A DNA stretch of 64,000 nucleotides, from assembly GCF_009901565.1 (NCBI RefSeq), contig NZ_WXEW01000009.1, forward strand, positions 186,001-250,000, read 5' to 3'. The notes under the pieces are model-generated. The model saw only the letters and a program-made list of their open reading frames with translations. It had not been told where the DNA came from and ran no database searches. Source of the stretch: Herbidospora solisilvae (GTDB taxonomy: Bacteria; Actinomycetota; Actinomycetes; Streptosporangiales; Streptosporangiaceae). A program made the translations under genes and the position numbers. This document shows, piece after piece, positions 1 to 9,497 of this stretch (positions are counted from its first letter, which is position 1; the number at the start of each line of letters is the position of its first letter).

Positions 1-1
1 G

Positions 2-1276
2 GTTATTCATAGCTACCTGGGCGACAAGACCGGCAACAGCGTGGTCAACGGCGCGGGAAGCGGCCTGAAGCCAACCACCATGAAAATGTTTCTCCGCCTC
101 GATGACTTCGCGGTTGTCGATGACAGTGACGGCGGAGAGGTTAAGTTCTCAGGGAACAGGATGGGCGGCCTGCCCATCACGGCGGGGCTGCTGACCGGCG
201 CCCGGAGTGGCAGTAACGGCGACTGTGACCCTGATGACGAAACAAAGCACAAGGATGTTTCGGAATGGCATTCCACGCCTGACGCGATGTTCCTTATCAG
301 CGCCTCAGTCCCCTCCAACAGCACAATGATCTGTTCATTCACGCCAAGCCTGCTGCTTCATACAGACGACGGAATAACGGTCCTCAATCTCTGGAGCCAA
401 GAGGTCAAGGACGAGGACGGCCTGACGATTGGCGTGCGGCGCCACGGCAGCGAAGAACCCTATGATTTCACATGGGTGCCGAATTTCCGGTGCGACAGGA
501 AGACCTTTGGTGCCGGTAATGACGATGTCCCGGACCGCACCGGCGGCTGTGTCAACACTCGATCCAAGCGCGTATTCGTTATGTCGAAGTCCAGGGACGC
601 GAGATTCATCGAGGTCATCGAGCATATCGAGGCAGCGCTCAACCCCAGCAACTCTCAGACTTTTCCGCCGCTTCGGCCGGGCCACAATTGGGGTGATCCA
701 AGTCATCCGCCCAGCAGATTTGGCCCAGTAGGCGGGCAGAACAAGCAAATCCCCGGCAACTGGGGAGCGCCTGGCGCCAACAACCCGGCAGGGAAGCCGC
801 TAACCCGTGGCATAACCAAGACCGAGGCCAACGCTGAAGGCACAATCCCGACCTATGACTACAACAGAAATTATTTCTCCAGGAGAGAACTGCATATGGA
901 TGTGGGGACGACACAGGAAATGCACTGGCTTCTCCCGCCGTCCCTATCGGTCCCGCCGGCGACCGAGCTTGAATACAATATCCGCGAGAAAGAGCGTGAG
1001 CGCCGCGCCTGGACCATAAACTACTGCAAATACTATATGCCGGAGAAGTATCGCGCACCGAACACGGCGGACAAGCTACCCGGGGGAATGGGTAACTCCT
1101 GCGACGAGTACCCGTTCGCGTCGACCCTCCAGGGAGCCGCTTATGCTCAAGGGAATTTTTCCCTGAAAGCTGTGAATGCCCGGCAGAACAGCTTGCACGG
1201 GACGACGCTCGAAACGTTCTACACACAATTTCGAGTAGGACGAGGCACTAAATTCTGGGTGCTCATCGAATCTTAG
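2..1276 (+). CDS. NucA/NucB-type DNase domain toxin, 5' end outside the window
   Basis: The frame is open to the first bases of the window, so the true start lies upstream; 424 residues are visible. The last ~70 residues carry SCDEYPFAST (about residues 365-374), the hallmark of the NucA/NucB deoxyribonuclease domain (Pfam PF14040). This domain occurs as the toxic C-terminus of many actinobacterial secreted or polymorphic toxins. The rest (acidic N-terminal part, a Gly/Pro/Asn-rich linker near residues 230-275) matches nothing I recognise. A small acidic protein gene follows 103 bp downstream and could be the immunity gene. The likely activity is non-specific DNA cleavage outside the producing cell or in a competitor; this is inferred from the domain only. 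Confidence 0.75.
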   Translation, partial: VIHSYLGDKTGNSVVNGAGSGLKPTTMKMFLRLDDFAVVDDSDGGEVKFSGNRMGGLPITAGLLTGARSGSNGDCDPDDETKHKDVSEWHSTPDAMFLISASVPSNSTMICSFTPSLLLHTDDGITVLNLWSQEVKDEDGLTIGVRRHGSEEPYDFTWVPNFRCDRKTFGAGNDDVPDRTGGCVNTRSKRVFVMSKSRDARFIEVIEHIEAALNPSNSQTFPPLRPGHNWGDPSHPPSRFGPVGGQNKQIPGNWGAPGANNPAGKPLTRGITKTEANAEGTIPTYDYNRNYFSRRELHMDVGTTQEMHWLLPPSLSVPPATELEYNIREKERERRAWTINYCKYYMPEKYRAPNTADKLPGGMGNSCDEYPFASTLQGAAYAQGNFSLKAVNARQNSLHGTTLETFYTQFRVGRGTKFWVLIES

Positions 1277-1379
1277 GATTCGCCAGAGAGTCCATCCTGG
1301 GAGGTGGGCGAGGAGTGGCATTGCCATACTTCTCGCCCATTTTCCTCTCACCGTCGTCGTACAGAATCTGGATATCACT

Positions 1380-1928
1380 ATGAATGCCCTTCCTGCCGAA
1401 AACCAACAGAGTCTCCTGCTTGAACATGGACTGCACAGCTTCTTCATGGCCCAATGGGTCAGCATCGAAGACGTCGGCGAGGTGGCCCGGCGGTTAGGCA
1501 TCGAAGCGGAGACGACGGTCGTGTGCGACTTTCAGGCTGCCATGGAATTCTACGGTTCCAAGTCCGAGGGGTCGCAGCGGGCTTGGATCACCCGCCTTGC
1601 TCCCGGCTGGTCCCTGGTTCTTTATCTCAATGGATTCAGGTCATCTCCGGAGGCCCTCAGCGTGGGCGGCCAGCGCGTTTTCGATGTCTCATGCGTCTAC
1701 GGCATAGGAGAAATCGATGAACTCTCCTACATTCACGATGGTGTATGGGGCGGAACCATCTACGATGAGGAAGAATATCGCATTCACTGGGAGGATCTGA
1801 CATATGACATCACTTCACTGGAAGGGCAGCTGGAAGAGTATCTATGTGTCCTGGGAAGAGTCAGTGGGCGGTTTCTCGACCGCGACTGGTTTTCATCGCA
1901 GGGGCTGCTGGGAATCACCCCCGAATAG
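1380..1928 (+). CDS. Hypothetical acidic protein, candidate immunity protein
   Basis: 182 residues, rich in Asp/Glu, with no signal peptide or membrane segment. The middle part, with W/Y-rich motifs (YIHDGVWGG, YRIHWEDLTYDIT), resembles small single-domain immunity proteins in general composition, but I do not recognise the family. It lies directly downstream of and co-directional with the NucA/NucB toxin, the usual place for a cognate immunity gene; that role is inference. No clear Shine-Dalgarno site precedes the ATG at 1380. An internal ATG at 1446 is an alternative start. Confidence 0.55.
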   Translation: MNALPAENQQSLLLEHGLHSFFMAQWVSIEDVGEVARRLGIEAETTVVCDFQAAMEFYGSKSEGSQRAWITRLAPGWSLVLYLNGFRSSPEALSVGGQRVFDVSCVYGIGEIDELSYIHDGVWGGTIYDEEEYRIHWEDLTYDITSLEGQLEEYLCVLGRVSGRFLDRDWFSSQGLLGITPE

Positions 1929-2036
1929 ATGCGCCAGAGGACGCCCGCCCGCTGGATCGCCCAATGCGCCCGATGAGCTCAGTGGACAGCGGTCAGGTAT
2001 CACCCCGGACGAGGGAGAGCCCGCGCACGGAAAGGT

Positions 2037-2051
2037 CCGGCGAAGCGCCGG
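2037..2051. terminator. Short GC hairpin after the AAA ATPase gene
   Basis: CCGGCG and CGCCGG are separated by three bases. The hairpin lies three bases beyond the stop codon of the minus-strand ATPase (2054) and about 110 bp after the plus-strand acidic protein. It has no T-run, as is common in actinobacteria. Confidence 0.4.
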
Positions 2052-2053
2052 CC

Positions 2054-2791
2054 TCAGATCTCCCGATCGACGATGTGCCGCATGTACAGCTCGGGTCGCG
2101 CGAGGAAGCGCCGCCAGTCGTCGACCAGGGGGAGCTCGGCCCACTCTGTCACGCGGCAGCCGTGGTCGCCCAGCTCGATGATCTGGGCTCCGGGCAGGCT
2201 CGTGAGAATCGGCGAGTGGGTGGCGCAGATGATCTGGCCGCCCTCGCCCGCGACCCGGTGCATCAACGCGGCCAGACGCAGGCAGGAGTGGAAGGAGAGG
2301 GCGGCCTCCGGCTCGTCCATGAGATAGAGACCCGGGCCGTCGGCCATGTAGGCCAGGACGGTGAAGAATCCCTCGCCGTGGGACTGCGTGGTGAGGTCGT
2401 CCTCCCAGAAGCCCTTTCCCTCTTTGGTGATGACGCCCCGGGCGAGGTTGAAGAGCGTTTCGGCCCGGAAGAAGAACGCGCGCCGTTTCAGGCGGGGGCC
2501 GTGCAGCAGGCGGCCGCCGGCGACGGTGAGTTCGGCGTCCAGGACCTCACCGAGCGGGGTGGCGGGGCCGGTGCTGGCGTATTTCGTGCCCGCCTTGCCG
2601 CCTTCTGAGTTGATCTTGCTAACGTCCGCGATCGCCTCCATGATCGTGGACTTGCCCGACCCGTTCTCGCCGACGAGGAAGGTGACAGGGGCGGTCAGCG
2701 GCAGGCCCCGGTCGGCGAGGTGGCGGACCGCGGGCAGGGCGGCGCACCAGGAGTCCGGGAGCTGCCGGGCGCTCAATCGGGTGATCAGCAC
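2054..2791 (-). CDS. AAA/ABC-like ATPase (predicted ATPase, COG3910-like)
   Basis: 245 residues from a GTG start. Walker A is GENGSGKST (residues 41-49), an ABC-type signature-like SHGEG is near 137-141, Walker B is LYLMDEP (155-161), and the H-loop THS is at 191-193. There are no membrane segments. The layout is that of single-domain ABC-type ATPases related to RecF/SMC heads rather than transporters. These proteins often act alone or with a partner nuclease, but no nuclease is adjacent. It is divergent from the SWIM gene with 44 bp between starts, so the two promoters overlap. The biological role is unknown. Confidence 0.75.
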   Translation of the reverse strand: MLITRLSARQLPDSWCAALPAVRHLADRGLPLTAPVTFLVGENGSGKSTIMEAIADVSKINSEGGKAGTKYASTGPATPLGEVLDAELTVAGGRLLHGPRLKRRAFFFRAETLFNLARGVITKEGKGFWEDDLTTQSHGEGFFTVLAYMADGPGLYLMDEPEAALSFHSCLRLAALMHRVAGEGGQIICATHSPILTSLPGAQIIELGDHGCRVTEWAELPLVDDWRRFLARPELYMRHIVDREI

Positions 2792-2835
2792 GGAGGGTCT
2801 CTCGTTTGTCGGTGGGGAGATCTATTGTCCCGGCC

Positions 2836-4161
2836 ATGACTTCAGCGACGCAGGCGTACACGTACGCCGCGCCCTCCTCTCTTGTCGACGGCCGCCTCGG
2901 ATTGGCGACCTCCGGCGGCCGGGCCCTGACCGGGCCGTCCGTGGCGCCCCGGTTCTTCAGCGGCGTGGTGACCCAGGCGGCGCCCGCCGCGGCGGCGCTG
3001 CTCGGTGTCGCCGATGTGGCGCTGGCGCGCTACCACCAGCCGCAGGCGCGGAGCTGGGTGCGCGACCCGGTGGTGACGTGCAACGGAGACCGGTTGCGGT
3101 TCGAGTCGTTCTCGGCCTGCGGCGGGGTCTACGCCCGGCTCGACCTGCTGGGCGGCGCGCTCGACGGCGAGGTGTTCGATCGCGGGACCACCAACGTCGA
3201 CGTGAACGCGCCGTTGCGGGAGGCGCTGGCGCGTGTCGGCGCGCGTGATCCGCTGCACCTGGGGGTCGGGCTCGACGAGCTGGTCGTGACGACGATGGAC
3301 GGCGCGGTGGTGGAGAAGAAGGTGCCGCTGCCCGAACGCTGGTTGCGCGGCTTCGCCGAGGTGCAGGTCATCGCCTCGGGCATGGACCAGCGCGGCGAAC
3401 TGGCGGGCCTGGCGGCGGTGCGGTTCCTGCGCGGGCTGCCGAAGAAGGGCACGTTGTGGGCGACCCAGGCGGGGCGTGAGCTGAGGGTCTCCGACCGTCA
3501 GGTCCCGGGCTCGGTGCGGCTCGCCGCTCCCAACCGGCTCGGCACGCTCCTGCCGCTCCTGCGCTTCGCGAAGACCCTTCGTGTGTACGGCCCGGGCGAC
3601 GCCGCCTCCAGCGCCTGGGAGCTGGAGTTGCCCGGAATGCGCTACACGCTCGTGTTGTCCCCCGAACGCTGGCGCGGCTTCTCCGGCGAAGGCGCGGTCC
3701 TCGACGACCTGGCCACCGACGAGGCCGAGAACGACGCCGACGTGGTGGGCATGCTGCTCAACTTCGAGCCCGAGGTCGAGATCGGCCTGCTGGCCGACCG
3801 TGCGGGCATCCCCGCCGACCGGGTGCGGGCCGCGCTGACCCAGCTCGGCGTCGCCGGACGGGTCGGCTACGACCTGGCGGAGGCCGCCCACTTCCACCGC
3901 GAGCTGCCCTACGACAAGGACAACGTGCTCCTGCTCAACCCTCGGCTGGCCAAGGCGCGCACGCTGGTCGAGGCGGGCGCCGTGCGGCTCGAAGGCGAGC
4001 TGGCCAGCGTCACCACCTCGGGCGGAACCCGGCGGGTCTCGCTGACCGACGGCTCCTGCACCTGCGAGTGGTGGTGGGATCATCGCGGCTCCCGCGGGCC
4101 GTGCAAACACGTGCTCGCCGCCCGCATCGCCGCCCGCGCCGCCGTGGAGGTCTCCCGATGA
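2836..4161 (+). CDS. SWIM zinc-finger family protein
   Basis: 441 residues from the ATG at 2836; an upstream TTG at 2806 is possible but would sit in the promoter of the divergent gene. The C-terminus carries the zinc-binding SWIM pattern C-x-C-x(n)-C-x-H: CTCEW then PCKH near residues 413-430. SWIM domains bind DNA or protein partners. The stop overlaps the next start as ATGA at 4158-4161, indicating translational coupling with the DUF6493-like gene. SWIM/DUF6493 pairs are common in actinobacteria; their function is not established. Confidence 0.8.
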   Translation: MTSATQAYTYAAPSSLVDGRLGLATSGGRALTGPSVAPRFFSGVVTQAAPAAAALLGVADVALARYHQPQARSWVRDPVVTCNGDRLRFESFSACGGVYARLDLLGGALDGEVFDRGTTNVDVNAPLREALARVGARDPLHLGVGLDELVVTTMDGAVVEKKVPLPERWLRGFAEVQVIASGMDQRGELAGLAAVRFLRGLPKKGTLWATQAGRELRVSDRQVPGSVRLAAPNRLGTLLPLLRFAKTLRVYGPGDAASSAWELELPGMRYTLVLSPERWRGFSGEGAVLDDLATDEAENDADVVGMLLNFEPEVEIGLLADRAGIPADRVRAALTQLGVAGRVGYDLAEAAHFHRELPYDKDNVLLLNPRLAKARTLVEAGAVRLEGELASVTTSGGTRRVSLTDGSCTCEWWWDHRGSRGPCKHVLAARIAARAAVEVSR

Positions 4162-7100
4162 GCCTTCTGGCGGAGATCTCCCACCTGCTCACCGACAGGT
4201 CGATCACCCGGCTGGCCGACCGGCTGGTCACCCTCACCGAGGAGGAGCGCGCCGAGTTGACCGGGCAGCTGCCCGGCCTGGTCAAGAAGGTGCGCCTCCC
4301 GGACGAGCCGCTCGACGCCACCATGCTGCTGCTGACCGGGGCCGGCGTCATCACCGGCCCGGCCGCCGCCGTGACGTGGATGACCGGCCGCGACGTCACC
4401 CGCCGCTGGGCCGCCCCCATCGACGTCGCCCTGGTGTGCCGGGTCGTGGCCACCCGGCCGCCGGAGTGGCGGCGCGACGTCGCCGTCCGGCTGGCCCAGC
4501 GGATCCGGCGGCCCGGTGACCGCATCGCGCCGCTGGCCGTGGCGCTGCTGCGCGCGTCCGGCGTGGCGCCGCCCGAGCATGATCCGCTGGTCGCCGCGTG
4601 GTTGTCCGAGCCCGGCGTCGCCGACGACCCGCTGACCCCCGTTCTGCTGCCCCGGATCTTCGACGCCGACGGCGCGGGCCGAGCCCTCCGGGACGAGCGG
4701 CTGGAGCCCGAGCCGACCCACTGGCTGGCCACCGCCGTTCGCGAGCTGCCCAGGGAGCAGGCGCTCGACGGGTGCGTGAGCCGTTTCCTGCGCGGCGGCG
4801 ACCCGCAGGACCTGCGGTTCTTCGTCCGGCTGCACACGATTCTCGACCCCACGCCCGCCGAATCGGCGCCCCGCGTGCGCGACTACCTGCGCCTGCTGCC
4901 GTCGGCTCCGGGCCCGGTCGCCGAACTGGCCGCCGCGCAGGTCCGGCGGGCGCTGCCGCTCGACCACGCCGACCTGGTGGAGGCGGTGGAGGCGCTGACC
5001 TTCCGCCCCGAGGCCAAGCTCGCCGCTGTGGGCCTGCGCTGGACCGACCAGACGATCCGGGCCACCCCGGAGCACGCGGGGGATTTCGTCACGGCGCTGA
5101 CCATGGCGTACGCCCACACGTCCTTCGACGTGCGCAACCGCGCGGCCGAACTGACCCTGAAGCACGCCGGCCTGTTCATGGCTCACGCCGAGGCGTTCCT
5201 GGGGGCGATCCCCGAACTGCCCGCCGGGCTCGGCGCCGCGCTGGCGACACGGTTCGGCGGGGAGGTGCCGGTCGAGGACCTGCTGGAGCGCAAGGAGTTC
5301 CCGCCGCTCCCGGAACCGCCCGAGCCCGAGCCGTTCCCCGAGCCGTCGATCGTCCCCTCCGGCCTCGACGAGTGGATCCGCCTGGAGCGCTGGCTGGCCG
5401 CCTTCGTCGCCGGCATCCACGCCGACCGGGCGGAACTGCGCCGAGAGCTCACGCCCTACGTCGAGCAGCAGTCCTACTACCGGCAGGTCGACGCCCGGCG
5501 CACCAGCCCCGACGCATGGCAGACGACCCTCGCCGCCGAGCTGGTCTCCCCTGGCAGCGTGCCGGTCCTGCCGCCGCTCGGGCCGGAGCGGTTCTGGGAG
5601 GGCGAGAGCTACTCGACGCAGGTGCTCGCCGTGACACGGGGTGCGGAGATCGCGCCGCCGGAACAGACCTACCGGGGGATCACCATCAGCTTCGGACACC
5701 CGGAGCGGGGCCACTATCTCGACGACGACGCCCCCGTGCGGTCCATCGCCATCACCTGGACGAGCGACGAGGGCCCGTCCACGGCCGAGGCCCGCGAGAA
5801 CGGCGAGCAGGTTCCCTACCGGAACGGCTGGGTCTCCCTCACCGGAGCACCCGTCGACGAAGCGGTCGCCAGGGCCGCCGAAATGCGGTGGAACCGGTTC
5901 CACGACGACGAAGAGAGGCACGCCGACGTCGGGGAGGCGATGCCCGACTTCACCCTGGACGGCGTCTACGAACGGATGGCGGAACTCGGCGTCCACCCCG
6001 CCCGGATCGAGGCGATGCGCGCGGGCGGCCCGGTGCCCCCGCCGGGCGACGACGAGCCGTGCGTGGCGGTGACGGTGATGTACTTCCCGGCCCGGCAGCG
6101 CTCCTTCCAGCCCGACCCGCTCCCCGAGGCCGAGGAATGGCGGCGGCAGCACCTGCTGCCCCACCCGAACATGATCTCCCCGCTCCACGACTTCCTGCTG
6201 CACCGTTACGCCGAGATCCTCGACGCCCTCCGCGCCGGCACGCTACCGCCCGTGCTGCTGGCCACCCCGACCTGGCTGCGCGGCCACCTCGACCCCGCCG
6301 TGCTGGTCGACCGCCTGGAAAGCTGCGCCGCCGCGGGCCGCGAGCCACTGGAGGCCGACCTGGCCCAGGCGCTGCTGCGACTCCCGAGGGGCGACCACCC
6401 GGCCGAAGCCGCCCGCGCCGCCGCGATCGGATCGGCCGCCGCCCGGCAGGTCGCCGCCTGGCTGGCGGGGGAGGGCATGCCCGACCCGGAGTGCGGCGCC
6501 ACCTGGCCGCAGACGGCCGAGGCCGGCGGGGGCCGGCTGACGCCCGTGCTCAAGGCCACGCCCACCGGTGTCCGGCTCATCGACGAGGTGGCCCTGCGGC
6601 AGCCGTTCGAGTGGACCGACGACGAGAAGGGCGGGGCGATGGGCGCCTGGCCCACGATGGTGCCCTCCCACCGGGAGGTCGTGGCGGTCAACTTCCTGCC
6701 CTTCACGCTCCGCACCTACTGGAGCCCGTGCGTGGGCCAGCGCGAGGTCTCCCGCATGGTCGCCGCCGACGGCCTCCTGGGCGAGGCGACGGCGACGATC
6801 GTCGCCTATCTGCTCGGCGCGGAGCCGTCCCAGACGATCCCGCTGGTCCTGCGCATGGCCGCGCGGGGCGACCTGCCCGCCGAGACGATGGGCCGGCAGC
6901 TCGCGCTGCTGATCCGCAACACCTGGCTGGAGACCCGGCCCGTCGTCACGGCCCTGACCGACCTGGCCGAGGCAGGCGGCCACCACGAGGTGTGGCGCAT
7001 GCTGCGCGCCATGCTGCCCGGGTTGCTCGGCGAAGGCCGCCGCATCACCGTCCCCCAGGCCGAACTGGTCGCCTTCGCCACCGACGTGGCCCGGTGGACG

Positions 7101-7271
7101 GGTGCGCGCGGGGAGATCCCGGTCATCGCCGAGTTCGCGAAGAGCCGCCGGACGATCCGCTTCGTCCACGAGTGCAAGCGGCTCCACGCCCAGCTCACCG
7201 GGACATCCGTACCGAGCACAGGGGCCGGATCGGATCCGACTGGAACAACGTCAACCGGGCTGGGGTGCTGA
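4158..7271 (+). CDS. DUF6493-like large helical-repeat protein
   Basis: 1037 residues starting at the ATG that overlaps the SWIM stop codon. The sequence is rich in Ala/Leu/Arg helices resembling HEAT-like repeats, with an acidic Pro-rich linker near residues 383-400 (PLPEPPEPEPFPEPS). There are no membrane segments and no catalytic motif I recognise. Position after a SWIM gene and overall composition match the DUF6493 family as I recall it; a profile search would settle this. It is probably a scaffold acting with the SWIM protein (inference from coupling). Confidence 0.65.
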   Translation: MSLLAEISHLLTDRSITRLADRLVTLTEEERAELTGQLPGLVKKVRLPDEPLDATMLLLTGAGVITGPAAAVTWMTGRDVTRRWAAPIDVALVCRVVATRPPEWRRDVAVRLAQRIRRPGDRIAPLAVALLRASGVAPPEHDPLVAAWLSEPGVADDPLTPVLLPRIFDADGAGRALRDERLEPEPTHWLATAVRELPREQALDGCVSRFLRGGDPQDLRFFVRLHTILDPTPAESAPRVRDYLRLLPSAPGPVAELAAAQVRRALPLDHADLVEAVEALTFRPEAKLAAVGLRWTDQTIRATPEHAGDFVTALTMAYAHTSFDVRNRAAELTLKHAGLFMAHAEAFLGAIPELPAGLGAALATRFGGEVPVEDLLERKEFPPLPEPPEPEPFPEPSIVPSGLDEWIRLERWLAAFVAGIHADRAELRRELTPYVEQQSYYRQVDARRTSPDAWQTTLAAELVSPGSVPVLPPLGPERFWEGESYSTQVLAVTRGAEIAPPEQTYRGITISFGHPERGHYLDDDAPVRSIAITWTSDEGPSTAEARENGEQVPYRNGWVSLTGAPVDEAVARAAEMRWNRFHDDEERHADVGEAMPDFTLDGVYERMAELGVHPARIEAMRAGGPVPPPGDDEPCVAVTVMYFPARQRSFQPDPLPEAEEWRRQHLLPHPNMISPLHDFLLHRYAEILDALRAGTLPPVLLATPTWLRGHLDPAVLVDRLESCAAAGREPLEADLAQALLRLPRGDHPAEAARAAAIGSAAARQVAAWLAGEGMPDPECGATWPQTAEAGGGRLTPVLKATPTGVRLIDEVALRQPFEWTDDEKGGAMGAWPTMVPSHREVVAVNFLPFTLRTYWSPCVGQREVSRMVAADGLLGEATATIVAYLLGAEPSQTIPLVLRMAARGDLPAETMGRQLALLIRNTWLETRPVVTALTDLAEAGGHHEVWRMLRAMLPGLLGEGRRITVPQAELVAFATDVARWTGARGEIPVIAEFAKSRRTIRFVHECKRLHAQLTGTSVPSTGAGSDPTGTTSTGLGC

Positions 7272-7358
7272 TGATGGCGGGTGTGGCGATCAGCCGCGGT
7301 CCGGCGGGGCGGCCACCTGGCTGACGAACGCGGTTTCCTCCCGCTGGTCGACCGCGAG

Positions 7359-7384
7359 GCGCCTTCACCAGCTGGTGAAGGCGC
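7359..7384. terminator. 26-bp perfect palindrome between convergent genes
   Basis: The two 13-base arms (left arm GCGCCTTCACCAG) are exactly complementary with no spacer. It sits between the convergent ends of the DUF6493-like gene (7271) and the membrane protein gene (7476), the place for a bidirectional terminator. The absence of a loop would also fit a binding site for a dimeric protein. Confidence 0.5.
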
Positions 7385-7475
7385 TCCTGCCCGCCCGCCG
7401 GCTTCCGCAGCGGCGTCATCATTTACGTCGCGCTGAACCGCACCTCAAATGCCCTCATTGCTCGCTTCGCGCCTG

Positions 7476-8462
7476 TCATGAGAGCCGAGCGCCACTATGA
7501 CGACCTGCGGGAAAAGGGCAAGGTCGCCTGGTCGCACCGTGGTAGGACATGGCGGCGGCGAGCAGGCCCAGGCCCCACAGTGTGTAGCCGAACATCTCCA
7601 TCGACACCTTCCAGACCGGGGCCTGGGCGAGGTTGCCCTTGCCAAGAATCCATGCCGTCATCCCGGCCACGCCGAAGTAGCCGGCCAGGCCGGCGCCGAC
7701 GAACAAGGCGGGTCCGAGCACCAGCCATCGCGGCACATCACGCCCTGCCAGCGGAACCACCCACCGCGGCCAGATGCGGCCGAACCGGTGGACCAACGCC
7801 AGCGGCAGGAGGGTGCCCGCCAGGATCATCAGGATGACGAAGACCGCGAAAGGCGAACCGTCCATGAACGGCAGCGGCTCGTGCGCCGTGACGGAGTCGA
7901 GCACCAGCGCGGTCACCCGAGCCGTGCACCCGCCGAGCGCGACGTAAGCGGCGAGGTAGGCCCAGCGCGGTGTGGGGTCAGTGCGCCGCTCCGGCGAACG
8001 GCCGTGCACCCGGCCGCAGTGGACGCAGGCCCGCCGGACCCTGCGCTGCTCGGCGACGGCGCACGCCAGCGTCAGTACGCCCGCCGCCGCTCCGGCCGCG
8101 CGGGTCAGCAGACTTCCCCAGTGGTCGATCTGGCCGAAGAGCATGGTGACGAGACTGATGGGGAGCATGTACGAATAGACGATCAGCCCGGCCCCGGCCA
8201 CCCATGCCAGCGCCACCAGCGTCCACCGCGCGGGCACGGCCCAGTGCTGTGCGGTCCCGGTGGCGATCAGGGCGCACACCGCCGCGGCCGTTAAGGCGAG
8301 CGTCACCGCCGCCCACCGGCCGGGCGAGAACGGCTCCTCGGGAGGAGCCGAGGGTGATCCCGGGTTCATCAGCCACCACACGTGGGCCACCCCGTAGGCC
8401 GCACTCCACCCCGCCGCAACGTAGGGCCACCTGCGCGGCCCGCGTAATGCCCCGGCTCTCAT
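7476..8462 (-). CDS. Polytopic membrane protein of unknown function
   Basis: 328 residues. The ATG at 8462 is chosen because GAGGAG lies seven bases upstream. About eight hydrophobic helices are spread along the protein, with a central hydrophilic loop containing a CVHCG motif (two cysteines) between helices 4 and 5. The family is not recognised; similar proteins are annotated as hypothetical integral membrane proteins in actinomycetes. It stands alone, convergent with the DUF6493-like gene. Confidence 0.7.
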   Translation of the reverse strand: MRAGALRGPRRWPYVAAGWSAAYGVAHVWWLMNPGSPSAPPEEPFSPGRWAAVTLALTAAAVCALIATGTAQHWAVPARWTLVALAWVAGAGLIVYSYMLPISLVTMLFGQIDHWGSLLTRAAGAAAGVLTLACAVAEQRRVRRACVHCGRVHGRSPERRTDPTPRWAYLAAYVALGGCTARVTALVLDSVTAHEPLPFMDGSPFAVFVILMILAGTLLPLALVHRFGRIWPRWVVPLAGRDVPRWLVLGPALFVGAGLAGYFGVAGMTAWILGKGNLAQAPVWKVSMEMFGYTLWGLGLLAAAMSYHGATRRPCPFPAGRHSGARLS

Positions 8463-8943
8463 TCGAACTCCTCGGCCCCCGTGACTGGACGACTCGACGA
8501 GCGTGCCCTGCCAGAGCTGTGATCTCGCTGAGGGGCGCTGAGAGTCCACTCAGCTGCGGAAGCGCGCGAAGGTCTTCGCGCAGGGGACAGGTCCTAGCCG
8601 CCGTGTTCCGCCCGTCCTCCGGTGGACCACGCTGCTTCGAGGGGTCTATTCCATAGGGCCCCGAGTCAGCGAGCGGCGCCGCTGAGATCTAATGATCTAC
8701 AAAGTAAAGGTGCCGGGCGAGGAAACAAGACAGACCAACGAAAACAAACCCCTCACCTACAACCGAGCCCAGATCGGTGCCCGGCGCGATGCGCTGACTG
8801 CTTGAAAGCGCCTGCAGGCCGTCCTGGTGCGTCTTGGGAGGGCATGGTCGTGCTCGGCAACCGGCATATGAACTCGGAAGCCATGCGCGGGAGTGGCACC
8901 CCTCATGACGATCGGCCATCGCATTGCGGTGATCATTGAGGGC
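8463..8943. other. Intergenic region without recognisable gene
   Basis: 480 bp between divergent genes. Open frames here lack plausible starts and composition. It should contain the promoters of the membrane protein (minus) and the GNAT protein (plus). No clear repeat or RNA structure was seen. Confidence 0.4.
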
Positions 8944-9483
8944 ATGAGGCCGCAACCGTTGATCGAGCACGGGGAGGTCACGCTGCGATGCTGGCGGCCG
9001 GAGAAGGACGTCACGCTCCTGTTTCGGCTGATCGAGGAGTCGCTGGAACATCTGCGCCCATGGATGCCGTGGGTGGCCGGGCACAGCAGGCAGGCCACCG
9101 CCGATTTCCTGGCGCGGTGCGGGCCTCGGTGGGAGCGCGGCGAGGTCTACGACTACGCGATCGTGCACCGGGGCAGGGTCGTCGGCAGTTGTGGGATGTC
9201 CGCCGGCGCCGACCCCAGCGGCCGACAGATCGGCTACTGGTTGCATCCGGCCGTGACCGGGCGCGGTCTGGCGACGCTGGCCGTGACCGCCTTGGCCGAG
9301 CAGGCGTTCACGCTGCCGGGTGTGGCGTACGTCGAGATCGTCCATGATGTCGCCAACGCCGCCAGTGGCGCGGTGGCCCGGCGTGCGGGCTTCAGTCAGA
9401 CCGGGCGCCGAGCCGGCCGGTTGCCGTCGGTTCCGGGCGAGAGCGGCGTCGACCTGGTCTGGCGGTTGTCTCGTCCGCCGTGA
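8944..9483 (+). CDS. GNAT family N-acetyltransferase (RimJ/RimL type)
   Basis: 179 residues from the ATG at 8944, preceded closely by a GAGGG run; a GTG at 8893 would add 17 residues. The fold order fits RimJ/RimL-type enzymes: N-terminal LRCWRPEKD, a central strand with VVGSCGM, and the acetyl-CoA motif A region IGYWLHPAVTGRGLATLAV. These enzymes transfer acetyl from acetyl-CoA to a protein N-terminus, an amino sugar or a small molecule. The substrate cannot be read here. It is a lone gene, convergent with the next minus-strand gene. Confidence 0.8.
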   Translation: MRPQPLIEHGEVTLRCWRPEKDVTLLFRLIEESLEHLRPWMPWVAGHSRQATADFLARCGPRWERGEVYDYAIVHRGRVVGSCGMSAGADPSGRQIGYWLHPAVTGRGLATLAVTALAEQAFTLPGVAYVEIVHDVANAASGAVARRAGFSQTGRRAGRLPSVPGESGVDLVWRLSRPP

Positions 9484-9497
9484 CTGTAGGGGAGCGG

